Origin: Massilia eburnea
GTDB lineage: Bacteria; Pseudomonadota; Gammaproteobacteria; Burkholderiales; Burkholderiaceae_D
Direction: 5' to 3'
DNA length: 52,314 bases
NCBI RefSeq assembly: GCF_009720745.1
Contig: NZ_WNKX01000030.1
Location: 1-52,314, forward strand
In this document: one piece after another, positions 17,055 through 26,138 of the stretch
Layout: every line of letters starts with the position of its first letter
How positions within the stretch are numbered: position 1 is the stretch's first letter
Made by a program: the position numbers and the translations under genes
Notes under the pieces: generated by a model
What the model was told of the DNA's origin: nothing
What the model saw: the letters and a program-made list of their open reading frames with translations, nothing else
Database searches by the model: none

Positions 17055-18116
17055 ATGAACTGGAAAAATCTTGGCGGCTTTGTACTCGCAGCATCGTTCA
17101 GCCTGGGCGCCTACGCGGCCGATGGCCTGACTGCCAGCATCAGCATGGACAAGCGCGCGCTGGGCCCGCGCGATGACGTCGTGGTCCACGTGACCCTGAC
17201 CAATACTTCGTCCGTTCCCCAATACCTGCTGAAATGGCATACGCCATTTGGCGACATCGAAGAATCGCTGTTCGACGTTACCCGCGACGGCGTCAAAGTG
17301 GAATACGAAGGCATGCACGCCAAGCGTCCGGCGCCGACAGCCGCCGACTATTACGTGATCCAGCCGGGCAAGTCCTACAAAGCCAATGTCGAGCTGTCCC
17401 AGATGTATAACATGAGCATCTCGGGCGATTACACCATCCGTTACAGCACCAAATCGGCCAAGCTGTTCAGCAACGTCGACCCTGCTGGCAAAGCTGTCGA
17501 CAAGAAGCAATCGGATACCCTGCAGTCGGAAGCGCTGAGCATTTCGATTGAAGGTACGCTGCCGCGCGGCACCCTGTCCAAGGCGCCAACCCAGCCGCAA
17601 GGCGTGGGCAGCCTGTCCTTCAACAAGTGCACCGCCTCACAGCAGGCCGATATCGTCACCGCCAAGTCGACTGCACAGAGCATGACCAATGACGCCAACA
17701 GCTACCTGGGCGCCAACAAGACCGGCCAGCGCTACACCAAGTGGTTCGGCACGGTGACTTCCAGCCGTTATTCGACCATGCAGGCCCACTTCACGGCGAT
17801 CAAGGATGCATTCGACAACAAGCCGGTAACCGTCGATTGCGGCTGCAAGAAAACCTACTACGCCTACGTCTACCCGACCCAGCCATACACCATCTATGTG
17901 TGCAAAGCCTTCTGGAGCGCACCGATGTCGGGGACCGATTCCAAGGGCGGCACCTTGATTCATGAAATGAGCCACTTCAACGTGACTGCCGGCACCGACG
18001 ACCACGTCTACGGCCAGACCGCTGCCGCCAACCTGGCCATCACCAATCCCGACCAGGCGATCGACAACGCTGACAATCACGAATATTTCGGCGAAAACAC
18101 CCCTGCCCTGCCTTAA
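17055..18116 (+). CDS. Secreted M35 metalloendopeptidase (lysine-specific type)
   Basis: 353 residues, GGAG upstream. The signal peptide ends GAYA-ADG. Residues 25-150 form a beta-sandwich N-terminal domain (VVHVTLTNTSSVPQYLLKW, then ADYYVIQPGKSYKANVELS). The catalytic half has HEMSH at 303-307 and GTDDHVYG at 313-320, the aspzincin pattern HExxH plus GTxD that defines deuterolysin and peptidyl-Lys metalloendopeptidases. Cysteines in KCTAS and DCGCKK suggest disulfides. The enzyme is exported and should cleave extracellular proteins, probably at lysine. A free-standing relative of its N-terminal domain lies tail-to-tail at 18131-18583. Confidence 0.93.
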   Translation: MNWKNLGGFVLAASFSLGAYAADGLTASISMDKRALGPRDDVVVHVTLTNTSSVPQYLLKWHTPFGDIEESLFDVTRDGVKVEYEGMHAKRPAPTAADYYVIQPGKSYKANVELSQMYNMSISGDYTIRYSTKSAKLFSNVDPAGKAVDKKQSDTLQSEALSISIEGTLPRGTLSKAPTQPQGVGSLSFNKCTASQQADIVTAKSTAQSMTNDANSYLGANKTGQRYTKWFGTVTSSRYSTMQAHFTAIKDAFDNKPVTVDCGCKKTYYAYVYPTQPYTIYVCKAFWSAPMSGTDSKGGTLIHEMSHFNVTAGTDDHVYGQTAAANLAITNPDQAIDNADNHEYFGENTPALP

Positions 18117-18130
18117 CCAGGGCGCGCCGC

Positions 18131-18583
18131 TCATCGGCCGGTATGCACGAAGCTTACCGGCCCCTCGATGAGCGGCATTTCTTTCCCCTCCATGAGGTAG
18201 TGGCCAGTGTAGCTGATGGTGTACGCGTGGCGGCCTTGCCTGAAGGCGTAGGCGCGCGACAAGTCAATCGTGTTGCTGCGGCGGGCGCCCGGCGCCATGG
18301 CCAGGTAGTCTTCCTCGGCTAACGGCCCGCGCTTGACCATGATGCCCTGGTACTGCAGCAGCTGTCCGGTTTCCGCATCGCGGACTTCGAAGAGCTTGCC
18401 GAACATTTCCTCTTCTGTAGCGATTGCGCGCGGCACCTTCACCGTTTGCGGCATGTGGTTGGCCAGCGCGATGTGGAGCACCGCGTGGCCTTCCACATCT
18501 TGGACCGAAAATCGAATGTCCAGCACCTTTGGCTCTCCGGAAAGCGCGCCCAGCGCTAGCAAGGCAGCAAGATTGATTTTCAC
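18131..18583 (-). CDS. Stand-alone homologue of the M35 protease N-terminal domain
   Basis: 150 residues from GTG 18583 (GGAG 6 bases upstream). A short hydrophobic leader precedes GEPKVLDIRFSVQD. The body aligns with residues 40-150 of the neighbouring M35 protease: FEVRDAETGQLLQYQGIM against FDVTRDGVKVEYEGMH, KRGPLAEEDYLAMAPG against KRPAPTAADYYVIQPG, and AYTISYTGHYL against DYTIRYST. There is no HExxH and no catalytic half. The product is probably periplasmic or secreted. It could be an inhibitor that protects the cell, a folding helper, or a substrate-docking module. It follows the histidine kinase gene on the same strand by 30 bases. Confidence 0.75.
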   Translation of the reverse strand: MKINLAALLALGALSGEPKVLDIRFSVQDVEGHAVLHIALANHMPQTVKVPRAIATEEEMFGKLFEVRDAETGQLLQYQGIMVKRGPLAEEDYLAMAPGARRSNTIDLSRAYAFRQGRHAYTISYTGHYLMEGKEMPLIEGPVSFVHTGR

Positions 18584-18613
18584 TCCAGACTCCGTTACAC
18601 GTGAAACTTTTGC

Positions 18614-20863
18614 TTAGCGAGCTTGTTCCAGCGCTTCTCCCACCACGTCGAGGAATTCCTCGATATTCAACGGTTTGGTGAGATAACGGAAGAAACCGGC
18701 TTCAAGGGCTGCCGCCACGTCAAGCGGCATCGCGTTGGCGGACAGCGCAATGATGGGAATTTCGCTCGTGGCCGGATCCAGCCTCAGGCGCCGCTGGGCT
18801 TCCCGCCCGCTGATGCCTGGCAGGTTCATGTCCATTAATATCACATCGGGGCCGAACTCGCGCGCCATTGATACACCTGTATGTCCATCGGTGGCGGACA
18901 GCAGGTCGATGTCCAGATGCAGCTTGACGATTTCCTGCACCAGCTTGAGGTTGGCCGGATTGTCCTCCACATACAACAGCAAAGGCTTGTTGTGATGGAT
19001 GCGCGCAGCGGGCGCCTGCGACGGCGCATTCATCTCCTGGCCCGGCAACTGCTGCGGCGCGGTAATCTCCAACTCAACCGTAAAAGTGCTGCCTTGCCCG
19101 ACGGCGCTGGTGACGTGAATGGTCGCGTTCATCAGCTCGGCCAGGCGTTTACTCAGCACCAGGCCGATGCCACTGCCTTCTTCCGAACCGCCTTCCTGCC
19201 CCAGCCGATTAAATGGCTGGAACAGCCCGGCCAACTGCTCGCCGTTCAGCCCAGGGCCGTCGTCTCGCACCGAAAGCCAGGCCCGACCCGCGTCGCCCAA
19301 GCCGACCGAAATCCAGACGTGCCCCCCCTTGCTGTTGTACTTCACGGCGTTGCCCATCAGGTTGAGGAGGATCTGCCGCAAACGGATGCGGTCGGCCTTG
19401 ACATACAGTCCGCTAGGCTCTGAAAGGTAGAGCGTGACGTTGCGCGCGTCAGCCATCGCTTCGATCATTCGTCCCGCCTCATGCACCAGGTCATCCAGCG
19501 CCACCGGTTCCAGCGAAAGCGTAACGGCCCCCACCTCGATCTTCGCCAGGTCCAGGGTTTCGTTGATCAGGTGCAGCAGGTGCTGCCCGGCCTGCACGAT
19601 ATTGCCCGCGAAGGCATAGCGTTGCTGCTGGGATAGGGGCAGCTTTTCGTTGTGCAAGAGCTGTCCGAAGCCCAGGATCGCATTCAATGGGGTGCGCAAC
19701 TCATGTGACATGCTGTGCAGGAAGCGGTCTTTTGCCTTGCTGGCCTGCTCAAGTTCCAGTTTTTGCTCGAGCAGCTTGTGCTCGATCTGGCGGCGGCCGC
19801 TGATGTCGCGGATGGCGCTGGAAACCAGCAATTCGTCTTCTGTTTTCAAAGGGCTGAGACTGATTTCCACCGGGAATTCGGAACCGTCCCGCCGCATCGC
19901 ATACAACTCGGTGCCGGCCCCCATGGCTCGCGGTTGCGCCTTGTCGAAAAAGCTGCTGCGCGCAGCAGGATGGCGCCCGGCAAAGCGCGCCGGGATCAGG
20001 ATTTCGATGGGCTTGCCCAGCAATTCCTGGCGCGGATAGCCAAACAACTGCTCAGTCTGCGTATTGACCAGCACAATCTCACCGCGCGCATTGACGATCA
20101 CCATCGGGTCCGGCGCCGATTCGAGCAGGCCGCGGAATTTCTGCTCGGCCTTCTTGCGGTCACCGATATCGCGGATGGCGCTCATGACAATGGCGCCCTC
20201 TTCCATCTGGATCATGCTCAGGCTGATCTCGACGGGGAACTCCAGCCCATCCTTGCGCAAACCATACAATTCCAGCCCGGCGCCCATGGTGCGCGTGCGC
20301 GGCTGCACGAAATACTGGGCCCGGTGCGCGACATGTCCGCCGCGGAAACGGTTGGGAAGCAACACTTCCACCGGCTTACCCAGCAGCTCCCGCGGTTCAA
20401 AGCCGAACAGGCGCTCGGCCTGGCTGTTCACCAGCACGATACGGCCGGTCGAATTGGCCATCACGATTGCGTCTGGCATCGATTCCAGCAAGCCGCGATA
20501 GCGCGATTCCACCTGGCGGGCGTCGCGCAAGGCCTTGGCATCGGTGATGTCCTTCTGGCTGTGGATGATGTACTCGATTTCGCCTTGCGCTGTGTAGACC
20601 GGCTTGCAGGCGGCGCCGACATAGACGGCCTGGCCGTCCTTGCGCCGCCGCAGGTATTCAAAATCGGCGCCGAACTCCTGCCGCACCGGGTGGCCCGGCA
20701 TGCCAATCAGTTCTGCCAGCCTGTGGCCGCGCGTTTCCTCGGGCCGGTAGCCGTAAATCTCTGTCGCGCCCTTGGTCCAGAATATGACAGTGTCATGGGC
20801 ATCGGTGGCTATGATGCCGCCGGGGGCTTCTTCCAGGATGAACTTGCCCAGGTCAGTTTGCAT
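18614..20863 (-). CDS. Cytoplasmic hybrid histidine kinase (three PAS, HisKA, HATPase, receiver)
   Basis: 749 residues without membrane segments. PAS domains lie at about 5-125, 125-245 and 245-365; the second and third are near duplicates (FRGLLESAPDPMVIVNARG; ELYAMRRDGSEFPVEISLS). HisKA follows with phospho-acceptor His387 in SMSHELRTPLNAILGFG. The ATPase domain shows NAVKYNS, DDGPGL and GSGIGLVLSKRL. The C-terminal receiver domain has Asp678 in ILMDMNLPG and Lys in LTKPL. It senses an intracellular cue through PAS and phosphorylates its own receiver. There is no output domain, so an HPt protein is needed downstream; a lone HPt gene is at 25032. Confidence 0.95.
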   Translation of the reverse strand: MQTDLGKFILEEAPGGIIATDAHDTVIFWTKGATEIYGYRPEETRGHRLAELIGMPGHPVRQEFGADFEYLRRRKDGQAVYVGAACKPVYTAQGEIEYIIHSQKDITDAKALRDARQVESRYRGLLESMPDAIVMANSTGRIVLVNSQAERLFGFEPRELLGKPVEVLLPNRFRGGHVAHRAQYFVQPRTRTMGAGLELYGLRKDGLEFPVEISLSMIQMEEGAIVMSAIRDIGDRKKAEQKFRGLLESAPDPMVIVNARGEIVLVNTQTEQLFGYPRQELLGKPIEILIPARFAGRHPAARSSFFDKAQPRAMGAGTELYAMRRDGSEFPVEISLSPLKTEDELLVSSAIRDISGRRQIEHKLLEQKLELEQASKAKDRFLHSMSHELRTPLNAILGFGQLLHNEKLPLSQQQRYAFAGNIVQAGQHLLHLINETLDLAKIEVGAVTLSLEPVALDDLVHEAGRMIEAMADARNVTLYLSEPSGLYVKADRIRLRQILLNLMGNAVKYNSKGGHVWISVGLGDAGRAWLSVRDDGPGLNGEQLAGLFQPFNRLGQEGGSEEGSGIGLVLSKRLAELMNATIHVTSAVGQGSTFTVELEITAPQQLPGQEMNAPSQAPAARIHHNKPLLLYVEDNPANLKLVQEIVKLHLDIDLLSATDGHTGVSMAREFGPDVILMDMNLPGISGREAQRRLRLDPATSEIPIIALSANAMPLDVAAALEAGFFRYLTKPLNIEEFLDVVGEALEQAR

Positions 20864-20914
20864 TTTTGGTCTCTTAACGGACTCAGCGGAACCAATTGTA
20901 AGCGAATTCAGGCG

Positions 20915-20947
20915 AAAAAAAACCGCCTGCCCTTGCGGGCGAGGCGG
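20915..20947 (-). terminator. Rho-independent terminator after the M36-like protease
   Basis: On the minus strand a GC-rich stem made of CCGCC-CGCCC and GGGC-GGCGG (20923-20947) runs into eight T residues (A-run at 20915-20922 on the plus strand). It ends the transcript of the metalloprotease gene just before the kinase gene. Confidence 0.9.
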
Positions 20948-20974
20948 TCCAGGGCGCGGGGGTGCGCTCTTAAA

Positions 20975-23122
20975 TTACCAGGAGGCTTTCAAGGTATAGG
21001 TTCCGCTGGTCGAACCGGTTCCACCTGCGTAGTAGTACACCTTGGCGTACCACGTTACAGCAGTCGAGCCGGTGTTGGCGCGCGTTACGGTATCGGCCTG
21101 GCCGGTACCGTTCACGCTCGATGCCAGCTGGGTGCCTGCGCTGTTGTACAACTTCAGGTCGTAGTCGGACGAGGCGTTCGGGGTCATGACTGCGGTCAAA
21201 GTCTTGCCCGCTGGAACGGTGATCGCAAAGTAGTCTGCGTCGGTGCTGGACGACATGTTGGCGCTGGCCGTAGTGCACGACTGGGTGATCGGATTGGCAG
21301 TCGCAATGCTGTTGTTGCTTTCCGTCTCATTCATGCTCACTGGCGTGCAGGTAGCCGACAGGATGTTCTGCGCCTCGAACTTGGCCTGGAAAGTGTTGGC
21401 GTAAGTCAGGTCCGACGGGAACAGGGTCTTGGCGGCATTCACGATCGCAGTCGCCATGGCTGGCATCTTCACGTTCGAACCCAGGCCGAAGTGCGCTTCC
21501 AGGATGATCTGGTCGATGTTGGCGCGCGGCTTGCCGGCGGCAATCAGGGACACCATGGAAGCGTACAGCGGCGCCGACCACAGCTCATCGGACTGGAAGG
21601 TGACGCCGTTCTCGGTGACCGAAGTGTGTGCGGCATAGGTCTTGGCGCTGTTGTATTTTGCATCGGTACGGTTCAGCATGCGGCCAGCCCAGCAGGAGCC
21701 GTGGCCGTCCCAGCTGAAGGCCCATTCAGGGTGGTAAACCTGGCCGTTCGGGGTGCTGTAGGAATACGAAGCGGCCCAGTAGTCGCCGAAGCCCTCGCCC
21801 ATGGCGCCGGTGTCGCCGCCGGACCAGCTGGAGTCGATGCTGGCCTGGATGCCATGGCCGTATTCGTGCAGGATCACGTCGGCATCTTCGCTGTCGTTGA
21901 CGCAGCCGTGGCCGAAGGCCAGGTAGCCGGTCGCGCCGGTGCCGCTGAAGTGCGAGTTGTCGTCGCCATTCACGCCGTTGGTATCGACGTCCATCGAACG
22001 ATTCAGGATGGACTTGGTGCCGGTGAAGCCGAGCGACTGGATGTAGCGCTGGCTCTGGTCAAGGTGGAAGTAGACGTTGGTGTCATCGAAGGCATCGTTG
22101 CCGCGCTTGGCAGTCCACACGCCGTTGGTGGTGGTGCTTGGCGCAGTGTTGGGCGATTCGATATCCTTGATGTTGACGTATGGGCCGGTCAACGAATAAA
22201 CGCCGGAGGTCACGGTCAGGTCGCGCAGCGTCTTGGTCGAATAGGCTGCATCGAAGGCGGATGCGGCGGAAGTATCGGTCAGTGCATCGGTGTTCAGCAC
22301 GGTACGAGGATCAGGGTCGAAGGCATAGCCGCTGCCGTTGATGCCCGATGGGGCGAGGGTCACCGGCGCGGTGCTGCCCGCCTTGAGCGTGCTGCTGCCG
22401 GATTGGGCCTTGCCGGCCTCGAAGGCTGCCTGGGTCGCAGCCTTGCGGTCCATGGCCTGGCCTGGCGCCGCGGCGCGTGCTGCGAGGCTGCGTTCGCCGC
22501 TCTTGCTGGAGCGTGGCAGCGAGGTGCTGTAGGAATCGATGACGCTGCCGTCATGCGCATTCAGGTATTGCACGAAACCACCGGTCGGCATTTCAGCTTC
22601 GATGCTGACCTTGCGCGCCAGTTGCACGCCATCCTTGGTTGGCACCCACACCAGGCTGGTGGAAGGAACGTGGACCAGCTTGTGCTGGACGTTCATGTTC
22701 TTCCAGCCCTTGTCCAGTGCTTCGTCTTCGCTGATCTGGGATTTGTTGTAGAGCTGGTTCACCGCATCGGCGTCCACGTGGGCCGAGATGTGGCGGGTTT
22801 CATTGAAAATCTTTTGCAGGTCGCCGTTCTTGCCGATCGAAACGATGATCTGGGCGCGGTCTACCGGCAGTCCGCGCAGCATTTGCTGGTAGTAGTAATG
22901 TTTACCTGTCAGCGATTCCTTGACTTCCACCAGTTGCAGGTTGTTCAGGCTGGCTGGCAGGCCGAAGCGCGACGCGTGCAGTTTCAGCACGCCTTCTGCG
23001 GAAGCGGCCTTGGTATTGGTGAAGACAGTCAGGTTGTCGACGGTTTTTTCGCCGGCCTGGGCCAGTCCGGCGCAAGCCAGCATGACCATGGATGCAATCG
23101 TGGTACGGGTGGTGTGACGCAT
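20975..23122 (-). CDS. Secreted M36/M4-like metalloprotease with PPC domain
   Basis: 715 residues from ATG 23122 (AGGAGAG about 9 bases upstream; the longer frame to 23335 lacks a signal at its start). After a signal peptide (ending GLAQA) comes an FTP/PepSY-type propeptide to about residue 220, with GLPVDRAQIIVSIGKNGDL. The catalytic site is HEYGHGIQ with His419, Glu420 and His423; a third ligand in GEGFGDYWAASY about 24 residues later matches fungalysin and thermolysin-like families. The C-terminal 100 residues are a bacterial pre-peptidase C-terminal (PPC) domain ending TYTLKASW. It is exported as a zymogen and probably self-matures. Confidence 0.93.
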   Translation of the reverse strand: MRHTTRTTIASMVMLACAGLAQAGEKTVDNLTVFTNTKAASAEGVLKLHASRFGLPASLNNLQLVEVKESLTGKHYYYQQMLRGLPVDRAQIIVSIGKNGDLQKIFNETRHISAHVDADAVNQLYNKSQISEDEALDKGWKNMNVQHKLVHVPSTSLVWVPTKDGVQLARKVSIEAEMPTGGFVQYLNAHDGSVIDSYSTSLPRSSKSGERSLAARAAAPGQAMDRKAATQAAFEAGKAQSGSSTLKAGSTAPVTLAPSGINGSGYAFDPDPRTVLNTDALTDTSAASAFDAAYSTKTLRDLTVTSGVYSLTGPYVNIKDIESPNTAPSTTTNGVWTAKRGNDAFDDTNVYFHLDQSQRYIQSLGFTGTKSILNRSMDVDTNGVNGDDNSHFSGTGATGYLAFGHGCVNDSEDADVILHEYGHGIQASIDSSWSGGDTGAMGEGFGDYWAASYSYSTPNGQVYHPEWAFSWDGHGSCWAGRMLNRTDAKYNSAKTYAAHTSVTENGVTFQSDELWSAPLYASMVSLIAAGKPRANIDQIILEAHFGLGSNVKMPAMATAIVNAAKTLFPSDLTYANTFQAKFEAQNILSATCTPVSMNETESNNSIATANPITQSCTTASANMSSSTDADYFAITVPAGKTLTAVMTPNASSDYDLKLYNSAGTQLASSVNGTGQADTVTRANTGSTAVTWYAKVYYYAGGTGSTSGTYTLKASW

Positions 23123-23301
23123 GTCGTATGTCTCTCCTGTAGCAGTATGTAGGTGTATTTTTATGAGCCCCGCCGGGCCAGCTCTCAACAGCGTGGAGGC
23201 GAGTATAACTACGAACAGAAGCTCGATTTCCATGGAATCTTGATGAAAAAGACAAAAGTTTTGCGTCAAGACCGCACGCGCAACGTTAGAAGGAGTCGTC
23301 A

Positions 23302-23667
23302 GTGAAACTGAACAGTTTGTCCGTTTTTTTAGCACTACTGTGCTGCCAGGCGGCGCAGGCCATTCCCGACCAGGAGCCCGACGTGACGGCCCAGGTAGCC
23401 GAAGTGCTGGAAGGCATCGCGGATGGCCGTCCGGCCCAGGATAAATTCACCGAGCGCGGCGCCACCTACCTCGCCGTGGCGGGGCTGCAGTCGTTGATGA
23501 AAGGATGCCCCCGCCCCATTGCGCTGGAACTGCTCTCGCGAAACGTGTTCGGGGAAGACCGGCTTTACGTGTACCGTGCAAAATGCCAGCCGCAAACGCT
23601 ACGTATTGCGATCGATTTCAACAAGGCGGCGCGCATTAACAGGCTGGAACTGGCCCCGGAACGCTAG
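23302..23667 (+). CDS. Small secreted protein of unknown function
   Basis: 121 residues from GTG 23302, with AAGGAG 6 bases upstream. A signal peptide (MKLNSLSVFLALLCCQAAQA) is followed by a short soluble domain with two cysteines (KGCPRP and AKCQPQ) that could pair. No family recognised. It is divergent from the metalloprotease and the shared gap is 179 bases. It could be a periplasmic factor, but nothing in it shows which kind. Confidence 0.65.
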   Translation: MKLNSLSVFLALLCCQAAQAIPDQEPDVTAQVAEVLEGIADGRPAQDKFTERGATYLAVAGLQSLMKGCPRPIALELLSRNVFGEDRLYVYRAKCQPQTLRIAIDFNKAARINRLELAPER

Positions 23668-23735
23668 CTTCACGCGGCACTGGACTTGGGCTTGCGTGTG
23701 TGGTCAGATATGCACTAATCAGCCAGGAGAAGAGC

Positions 23736-25016
23736 ATGGACGTCATTACGACAGCAGTGACGGCAGGTGCCGGTGAGGGCGGCATCAGCGCTGCCTACCA
23801 GATGCTGAAGTCGCGCCTGGCGTCGCAATCGCCTTCGGTTGCCGACGCCATTGCCGATGTGGAAGAGGATCCCGGCTCACGGTCGCGCCAGTTCGCCTTG
23901 AGTGACGCGCTGGCTTCCGCAGGACTTGCAGGCGACCGCTATTTGCGCGCGGCAGCCCGTAACCTCATCGACGAGGTGGAACGTCGCCGCAGTGCGCGCA
24001 CCTCGCCCACCGCCAGTCTGGATGGCGCGCCGACGCATGCGGTCATGAAAGTCTACTTTGCGACCGACCGCGAATTGAGCGGAGACCGCCATCCGGCGCG
24101 CCTGTTCGGCAGCGGCCGCGGCCAGTTGCGCTATGGCAGCTGCGAAGTCAGCATTCCGCGCGACCACCGCATGGGCGAACTGGAGTCGCCTACCCTGCTG
24201 CGGCTCGAGTTCCGCGAAGAGCCGGAACAGCACGTCGTGCTGCTGGCGGCCGATGTGCTCGAGCACGAACACTATATGGCCGAACTCAAGCAGGCGATCG
24301 CCGCCAGCGGCCCGCGCAGCGCCCTGCTGTACGTCCACGGCTACCGTACCACTTTTGAGGACGCCGCGCGGCGCACCGGCCAGCTGGCCTATGACCTCGC
24401 TTTCCACGGGACGCCAATTTTTTACAGTTGGCCCTCGCAAGGCAAGCTTTCAGGATATATATTGGATGAAGCCAATGTGGAGTGGACCCAGGCCGACCTG
24501 GCCGCCTTCATGGCTGACTTCCTGCAGCAGACGGAGGCCGAGCACGTGTACCTGCTCGCACACAGCATGGGCAGCCGGGCCTTGGCCAAGGCTGCGGCCA
24601 GTGTTATTGCCGCGCGCCCGGAGCTGGCCAGCCGCATCAGCGAAGTCATCCTGGCAGCACCCGATATTGATGCTGAAGTTTTCCGCCAGCAGCTGTTGCC
24701 GGCCCTGGCAGGGGTAGCCAACCCATTGACCTTGTATGCGTCATCCGAAGATGCCGCCTTGCGCGCCTCGAAAGCCATCCATGGCTATCCACGCGCCGGC
24801 GAAAGCGGTCCTGCGATCGTGGTGGCGCCAGGCGTTGAAACGATCGACGCCACCGGCGTCGATACGGGCTTCATCGGCCATGCCTATTATGCTGAGCAGC
24901 GTTCAGCCTTGAGTGATATGTTTTACGTGGTGCAGAAAGATACCCGGGCCGCCGAGCGATTCGGCTTGCAGGCGGTCGAAGGCACGACGGGACGCTATTG
25001 GACGTTCCGCGGATAA
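23736..25016 (+). CDS. DUF900-type alpha/beta hydrolase
   Basis: 426 residues from ATG 23736 (AGGAGA upstream). The first 100 residues are helical and unfamiliar. From about 105 the DUF900 pattern appears: KVYFATDRELSGD, YGSCEVSIPRDHRMGELESP, LLYVHGYRTTFEDAARR and FYSWPSQGK. The nucleophile is Ser277 in AHSMGS, Asp310 is in APDIDAEVF and His382 in GHAYYAEQR, giving a full triad. It is probably a cytosolic esterase or lipase-like enzyme of unknown substrate. The HPt gene follows 15 bases downstream, suggesting a two-gene operon. Confidence 0.88.
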   Translation: MDVITTAVTAGAGEGGISAAYQMLKSRLASQSPSVADAIADVEEDPGSRSRQFALSDALASAGLAGDRYLRAAARNLIDEVERRRSARTSPTASLDGAPTHAVMKVYFATDRELSGDRHPARLFGSGRGQLRYGSCEVSIPRDHRMGELESPTLLRLEFREEPEQHVVLLAADVLEHEHYMAELKQAIAASGPRSALLYVHGYRTTFEDAARRTGQLAYDLAFHGTPIFYSWPSQGKLSGYILDEANVEWTQADLAAFMADFLQQTEAEHVYLLAHSMGSRALAKAAASVIAARPELASRISEVILAAPDIDAEVFRQQLLPALAGVANPLTLYASSEDAALRASKAIHGYPRAGESGPAIVVAPGVETIDATGVDTGFIGHAYYAEQRSALSDMFYVVQKDTRAAERFGLQAVEGTTGRYWTFRG

Positions 25017-25031
25017 CACGGAGATTTGTCG

Positions 25032-25427
25032 ATGAGTTATGCAAGTGCGCCGGACGAAGCCATTTTTTGTGTCGACAGGCTGCTGGAGTATATGGGGCAG
25101 GACGAAAAAGCCCTGAATACTGTCGTCAAGATTGTGCGCGACGGGATCGGTCCCGGCGTGGAGCCGCTGAATATGGCTGGCGAAGCCATCCGTGACGCCA
25201 GATTCATGGAAGCGCGCCGCATCCTGCATAACCTGCGAGGATCGATCGGCAACCTGGGGGCGAAGCGCTATGTTGCAGCGTCCCTGGCACTGGAACTGGC
25301 CCTGCAGGAAGGCCGGATTATGGAAATTCCCCTCCTGTTCACCGCACTCGAAGGTGAACTCAAGCTGGTGCACGACCATGCGGGGGCCTGGCTCGACCAG
25401 CATAGCGGACGCGCCGCCGCCCGTTAA
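25032..25427 (+). CDS. Lone HPt (histidine phosphotransfer) protein
   Basis: 131 residues from ATG 25032, GGAG upstream. LHNLRGSIGNLGAKRYVAA is the HPt signature (x-H-x-L-K/R-G-S-x-x-N-L-G), with His66 as acceptor, in a four-helix setting. It carries no kinase or effector domain. HPt proteins relay phosphate between the receiver of a hybrid kinase and a response regulator. The only hybrid kinase nearby is at 18614-20863, itself without an HPt domain, so the two could be partners, though they are not in one operon. Confidence 0.8.
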   Translation: MSYASAPDEAIFCVDRLLEYMGQDEKALNTVVKIVRDGIGPGVEPLNMAGEAIRDARFMEARRILHNLRGSIGNLGAKRYVAASLALELALQEGRIMEIPLLFTALEGELKLVHDHAGAWLDQHSGRAAAR

Positions 25428-25630
25428 CGAATCGTTACATCTGTTACCCCGTGCGGTATTGATGCGGCGCAACATCAGTATGTTATGATGGTTTCCTGAC
25501 AGGTTTTCGCAGTCTGGCGAGGCGTGCGCCTCATCCGTTCGGCATTTAATAGAATCTCGCTAGTTGCAGTGCAGCTTGCCGTGGGACAACTTGTTGTACA
25601 ATAGCATTCTTTCTCGGGCCAAAAGGAAAT

Positions 25631-26041
25631 ATGGAAATTTTCAACAAGGCGGGCATTATTGTCACTTCTACACTGCTCATGGTCGGCATGCTCATTGCCT
25701 GCCAGGTCCAGGAAGAAGTCGCCCCCCCTGCTCCCGTTGTTGAAGCCGTGGCCAAGAAATTTGCCGAACACGGTGGCGCCGCTGCCGAACGCCGCCTGCA
25801 GGAATGGGCGGAACAAGGTTCCGCCGTCGCCGCCCGCGAATTGGGCATGGTGTATACGCTCGATGCGAGCAAGCATACGGAAGCGATACAGTTGCTGCAA
25901 AAGGCCGCCCGTTCCGGCGATCCTGTTTCGGCCGACTACCTGGCCAACCGCGCCCTTCCCGGCGGCGCCGTAGCCCATAACGACAGTGAGCGCAGCTTGC
26001 CGCTGTATGTCCAGCTGGCCACGCCGCGCCGCGCCAAATAA
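25631..26041 (+). CDS. Small lipoprotein with Sel1/TPR-like helices
   Basis: 136 residues, AAAGGAA before the ATG. An N-terminal helix ends in MLIACQ, a plausible lipobox. The remainder has alanine-rich helical pairs (RRLQEWAEQGSAVAARELG; IQLLQKAARSGDPVSADYL) close to a Sel1-like repeat. It probably lies at the periplasmic face as a small scaffold. TACAAT at 25597-25602 may be its -10 box. PrsT follows 97 bases downstream. Confidence 0.65.
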   Translation: MEIFNKAGIIVTSTLLMVGMLIACQVQEEVAPPAPVVEAVAKKFAEHGGAAAERRLQEWAEQGSAVAARELGMVYTLDASKHTEAIQLLQKAARSGDPVSADYLANRALPGGAVAHNDSERSLPLYVQLATPRRAK

Positions 26042-26138
26042 ATTTCCGCCCGCCGATCGCAGGCTTTCTTGAGCGCGATCAACAAGCACTTGCCCTCAAC
26101 TCCCTACGCTGGTAACTCCACTAGCCAGGGAGATTCCC

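Noticed and set aside
20915..20947. Possible small RNA between the kinase and metalloprotease genes
   Set aside because: The hairpin and T-run are fully explained as the terminator of the metalloprotease transcript; no separate promoter is visible.
19715..23152. A 1145-codon open frame on the plus strand
   Set aside because: It runs antisense through the kinase and the metalloprotease, both with clear domains and triads. Its product has no recognisable domain and a composition typical of mirror frames in GC-rich coding DNA.
25428..25630. Possible tRNA or small RNA in the gap after the HPt gene
   Set aside because: No cloverleaf or T-loop motif is seen. A -10-like TACAAT near 25597 is enough to explain it as a promoter region for the lipoprotein gene.
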